Assembly (NCBI GenBank): GCA_026315105.1
Contig: CM048751.1
Location: forward strand, 339,930,649 to 339,994,648
From: Locusta migratoria
Taxonomy: Eukaryota; Arthropoda; Insecta; Orthoptera; Acrididae
DNA length: 64,000 nucleotides
Direction of reading: 5' to 3'
Within the stretch, counting starts at the first letter, position 1. Each line of letters opens with the position of its first letter. This document shows, piece after piece, positions 62,340 to 64,000 of this stretch. Under the pieces are notes generated by a model, which ran no database searches, was not told where the DNA came from, and worked only from the letters and a program-made list of their open reading frames with translations. The translations under genes and the position numbers were made by a program.

Positions 62340-64000
62340 CGCGTTTGGTAGCCTAGTTGTAAGACGAGGCTGGAGGTCCAGCGATCGCATTCCAATTATC
62401 ATTATTTGGTTGTCTGTCTTGCGGCAGATTTTCGCAGCCCTCCATGTTGTTCTGTCTTCCGCTTTCCTCTTCATTCTTTGGTACTCTCTTTGTCGTTTGC
62501 TGACGTCATCCAGCATTTGGTATCTTCTTCTGCCCTTCTTCCCTCTTCCTTCAATCTCCTCATCGAGAAGGCAATAGGTTCTCTGTTGTGGCCTATCAAA
62601 TTTAGTTTTCTATTCTTCACTGGCAGCAACATCTTCCGTTCTTCTCCGACTCTCCGCAGTACTTCCTCCGTCTTTATCAGTCCATCTGATGTCCATTCCA
62701 CGCAATATCCACGTTTCACATGCTTCAATTTTCCTCCCATCCTGCTTCCTCATTGTTCACGGTTCTGCTCCATACAAGACCACGTTCCATGTTAGGCATT
62801 CCACTATTCGTTTTCTTACTTCTTGATTTAAATCAGCATTTGTGCTAGTTTCGCCAGAGCCATTCTTTGATGTTCTAGTTGGCAACCCATATATTCCAAA
62901 ATCCAATTTGAATGCTCTCACGTGTTTTATGATCTCTGATACCAACGTAAAGATCACTTCTCTTTTATTTGAACCTGTAACCATGTTTTTCTATTCCTGT
63001 TTTTTAAGTTTATTTTTTATATTTTTTTATATATATATATTTTTTTTAGAATCATCATTTCATCTGCAAATCCTATTCATTCACTTTTTTGCCTACCTGT
63101 ATTAACGTCCCTTTCTCGCCCAAACATAAATGCTAACTAATGAGACACCTCTCCCAATCTTGTTGTCTTCAGAGGTCTCGTTACCTATTCCTACCCTTGC
63201 CTTCTGATTCAAGTAATAAATATTTACATTCGGTGTAGTGGCCGAGCGCTCTAAGGCGCCTTACTGCGGAGCGCGCGGTTGCTCGCCATCGGAGGTTCGA
63301 GTCGTCCCTCGGACATGGGCGTGTGCGTTGTCGTTAGCATAAGTTAAAGTTAGTTTAAGTTGTTTATGAGCATAAGGATGATAACTGCAGCAGTTAAGTT
63401 TTTTTAGATTTACATACATTTGAACATTTCTATTTTCATTCAGTCTTTGATTCCTTCCTCTTCCATATATTAATAAAATTATCCCACTGCCCTGTTTCAA
63501 AGACATTTTCAACATCTATAAAGTCAGCATATACTTCTTTGTGCATTTTTATACAAATTTCAGTAATGGTACTTCGAAGTCAAATGGTATCTCACGTTCC
63601 CTTTGTCGTTCTGAATCCATTTTGTTCTTCTTCAAATATTTCTTCCATCGTACCGCATAGTCTATTCAGAACTCTGAGGAGGAATTTTGTTGCCTGCAAT
63701 ATTAGCTGATCGTGCTCACTTTTTTTTTCTTTGGAATCATTGGTCTTTGGAATTGCGACTAATATGATTATAAGAAAATCGTCTGTTCATTTCCCTTTTT
63801 TATACATGAAGTGGATAAGAATGGTCAACTAATTTTCGTATGTTTCTTTTAAGCACTCTTAAGAAACACGCTGGAATACCAACTGTTGTTATTCAGTTCT
63901 TCCGAAACCTTATTTACATCTGTACCTAGGATAAAGTCTCCTTTTTCATATTCATTTACTGCTTCTTCCTCCTCATTTTATAGATCAGGTCATTGATCCG
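62340..64000 (-). mobile_element. RTE-like LINE, long decayed reverse transcriptase region, runs off the window
   Basis: Read right to left on the minus strand: LLRVLNRLCGTMEEIFEEEQ and NGFRTTKGT (about 63690-63600), YADFIDVENVFETGQWDNFI (about 63520-63470, the first-Asp RT block, F.D..KAFDtv), a SINE (63232-63432), the expected QGC and FADD region heavily decayed (63180-63000), KRIVECLTWNVVLYGAEP (about 62820-62760), then ERKMLLPVKNRKLNLIGHNR and RRLKEEGRRAEED (62680-62530). The order matches RTE-type ORF2. Frameshifts and stops throughout. Confidence 0.75.
63232..63432 (+). mobile_element. tRNA-derived SINE, family C
   Basis: Head TTCGGTGTAGTGGCCGAGCG, B box GGAGGTTCGAGTCGTCCC, tail AGATTTACATACATTTGAAC. 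It interrupts the RTE-like reverse transcriptase. Confidence 0.9.

Noticed and set aside
1..64000. CRISPR array, operons, prophage or a bacterial defence system
   Set aside because: No spaced direct repeats with unique spacers, no ribosome-binding-site-led gene clusters and no phage genes. The tandem repeats found are contiguous and LINE-derived.

Overview
The window looks like repeat-dominated intergenic DNA from a large animal genome, most likely an orthopteran insect (Schistocerca-type grasshopper or locust). That attribution rests on my memory of similar tRNA-headed and 5S-headed SINEs from grasshoppers and was not tested by a search. There are no bacterial operons, no CRISPR arrays, no intact host gene I can recognise, and no long open reading frames. 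Nearly every readable coding stretch is a broken transposon.

Layout. 1-2165: a 5S-rRNA-headed SINE split by a CR1-like LINE, which itself carries three tRNA-SINEs. 6-9 kb: CR1-like 3' end, a GC-rich block, a ~620-bp foldback element and a 938-bp piggyBac-type element with TTAA target duplication. 10.8-13.8 kb: a 5'-truncated LINE with poly(A) and 13-bp target duplication, an RTE-like 3' end, three SINEs and an (AT)n tract. 14.6-19.5 kb: short tandem and inverted repeats, a Tc1-like transposon with ~200-bp inverted repeats and a SINE inside, and a CR1-like reverse transcriptase remnant. 20.4-30.8 kb: further CR1-like and RTE-like pieces, a second 5S-headed SINE, a possible LTR and GC-rich blocks. 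31.2-34.4 kb: a mariner and a second Tc1/mariner-superfamily transposase remnant, each broken by SINEs. 36.8-40.4 kb: CR1-like debris with a 158-bp tandem triplication, an inverted duplication and a SINE nested inside another SINE. 43-50 kb: many SINEs, a CpG-rich block and one copy of an inverted duplicate family. 51-58 kb: RTE-like and CR1-like pieces, a 191-bp tandem triplication, Penelope-like ends and a GIY-YIG endonuclease remnant. 58.9-64 kb: more SINEs, the second copy of the inverted family and a long degraded RTE-like reverse transcriptase.

How the parts relate. The dominant element is one SINE superfamily: about 40 copies with different tRNA-like heads but a similar body and tail (a 'gactgatgacc' core and a 'ttacaaacatttgaa' end). 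Clear 8-16-bp target duplications make the order of insertion readable in many places. Enzymes that could move them are present only as dead fragments (CR1-, L2-, RTE-, I/Jockey- and Penelope-like). The more unusual observations are a SINE carrying an exact 104-bp copy of its flanking mariner, LINE-derived tandem triplications, hammerhead-like cores at Penelope-type ends, and a 5S-headed SINE split at its internal promoter region. I found no convincing new cellular system.
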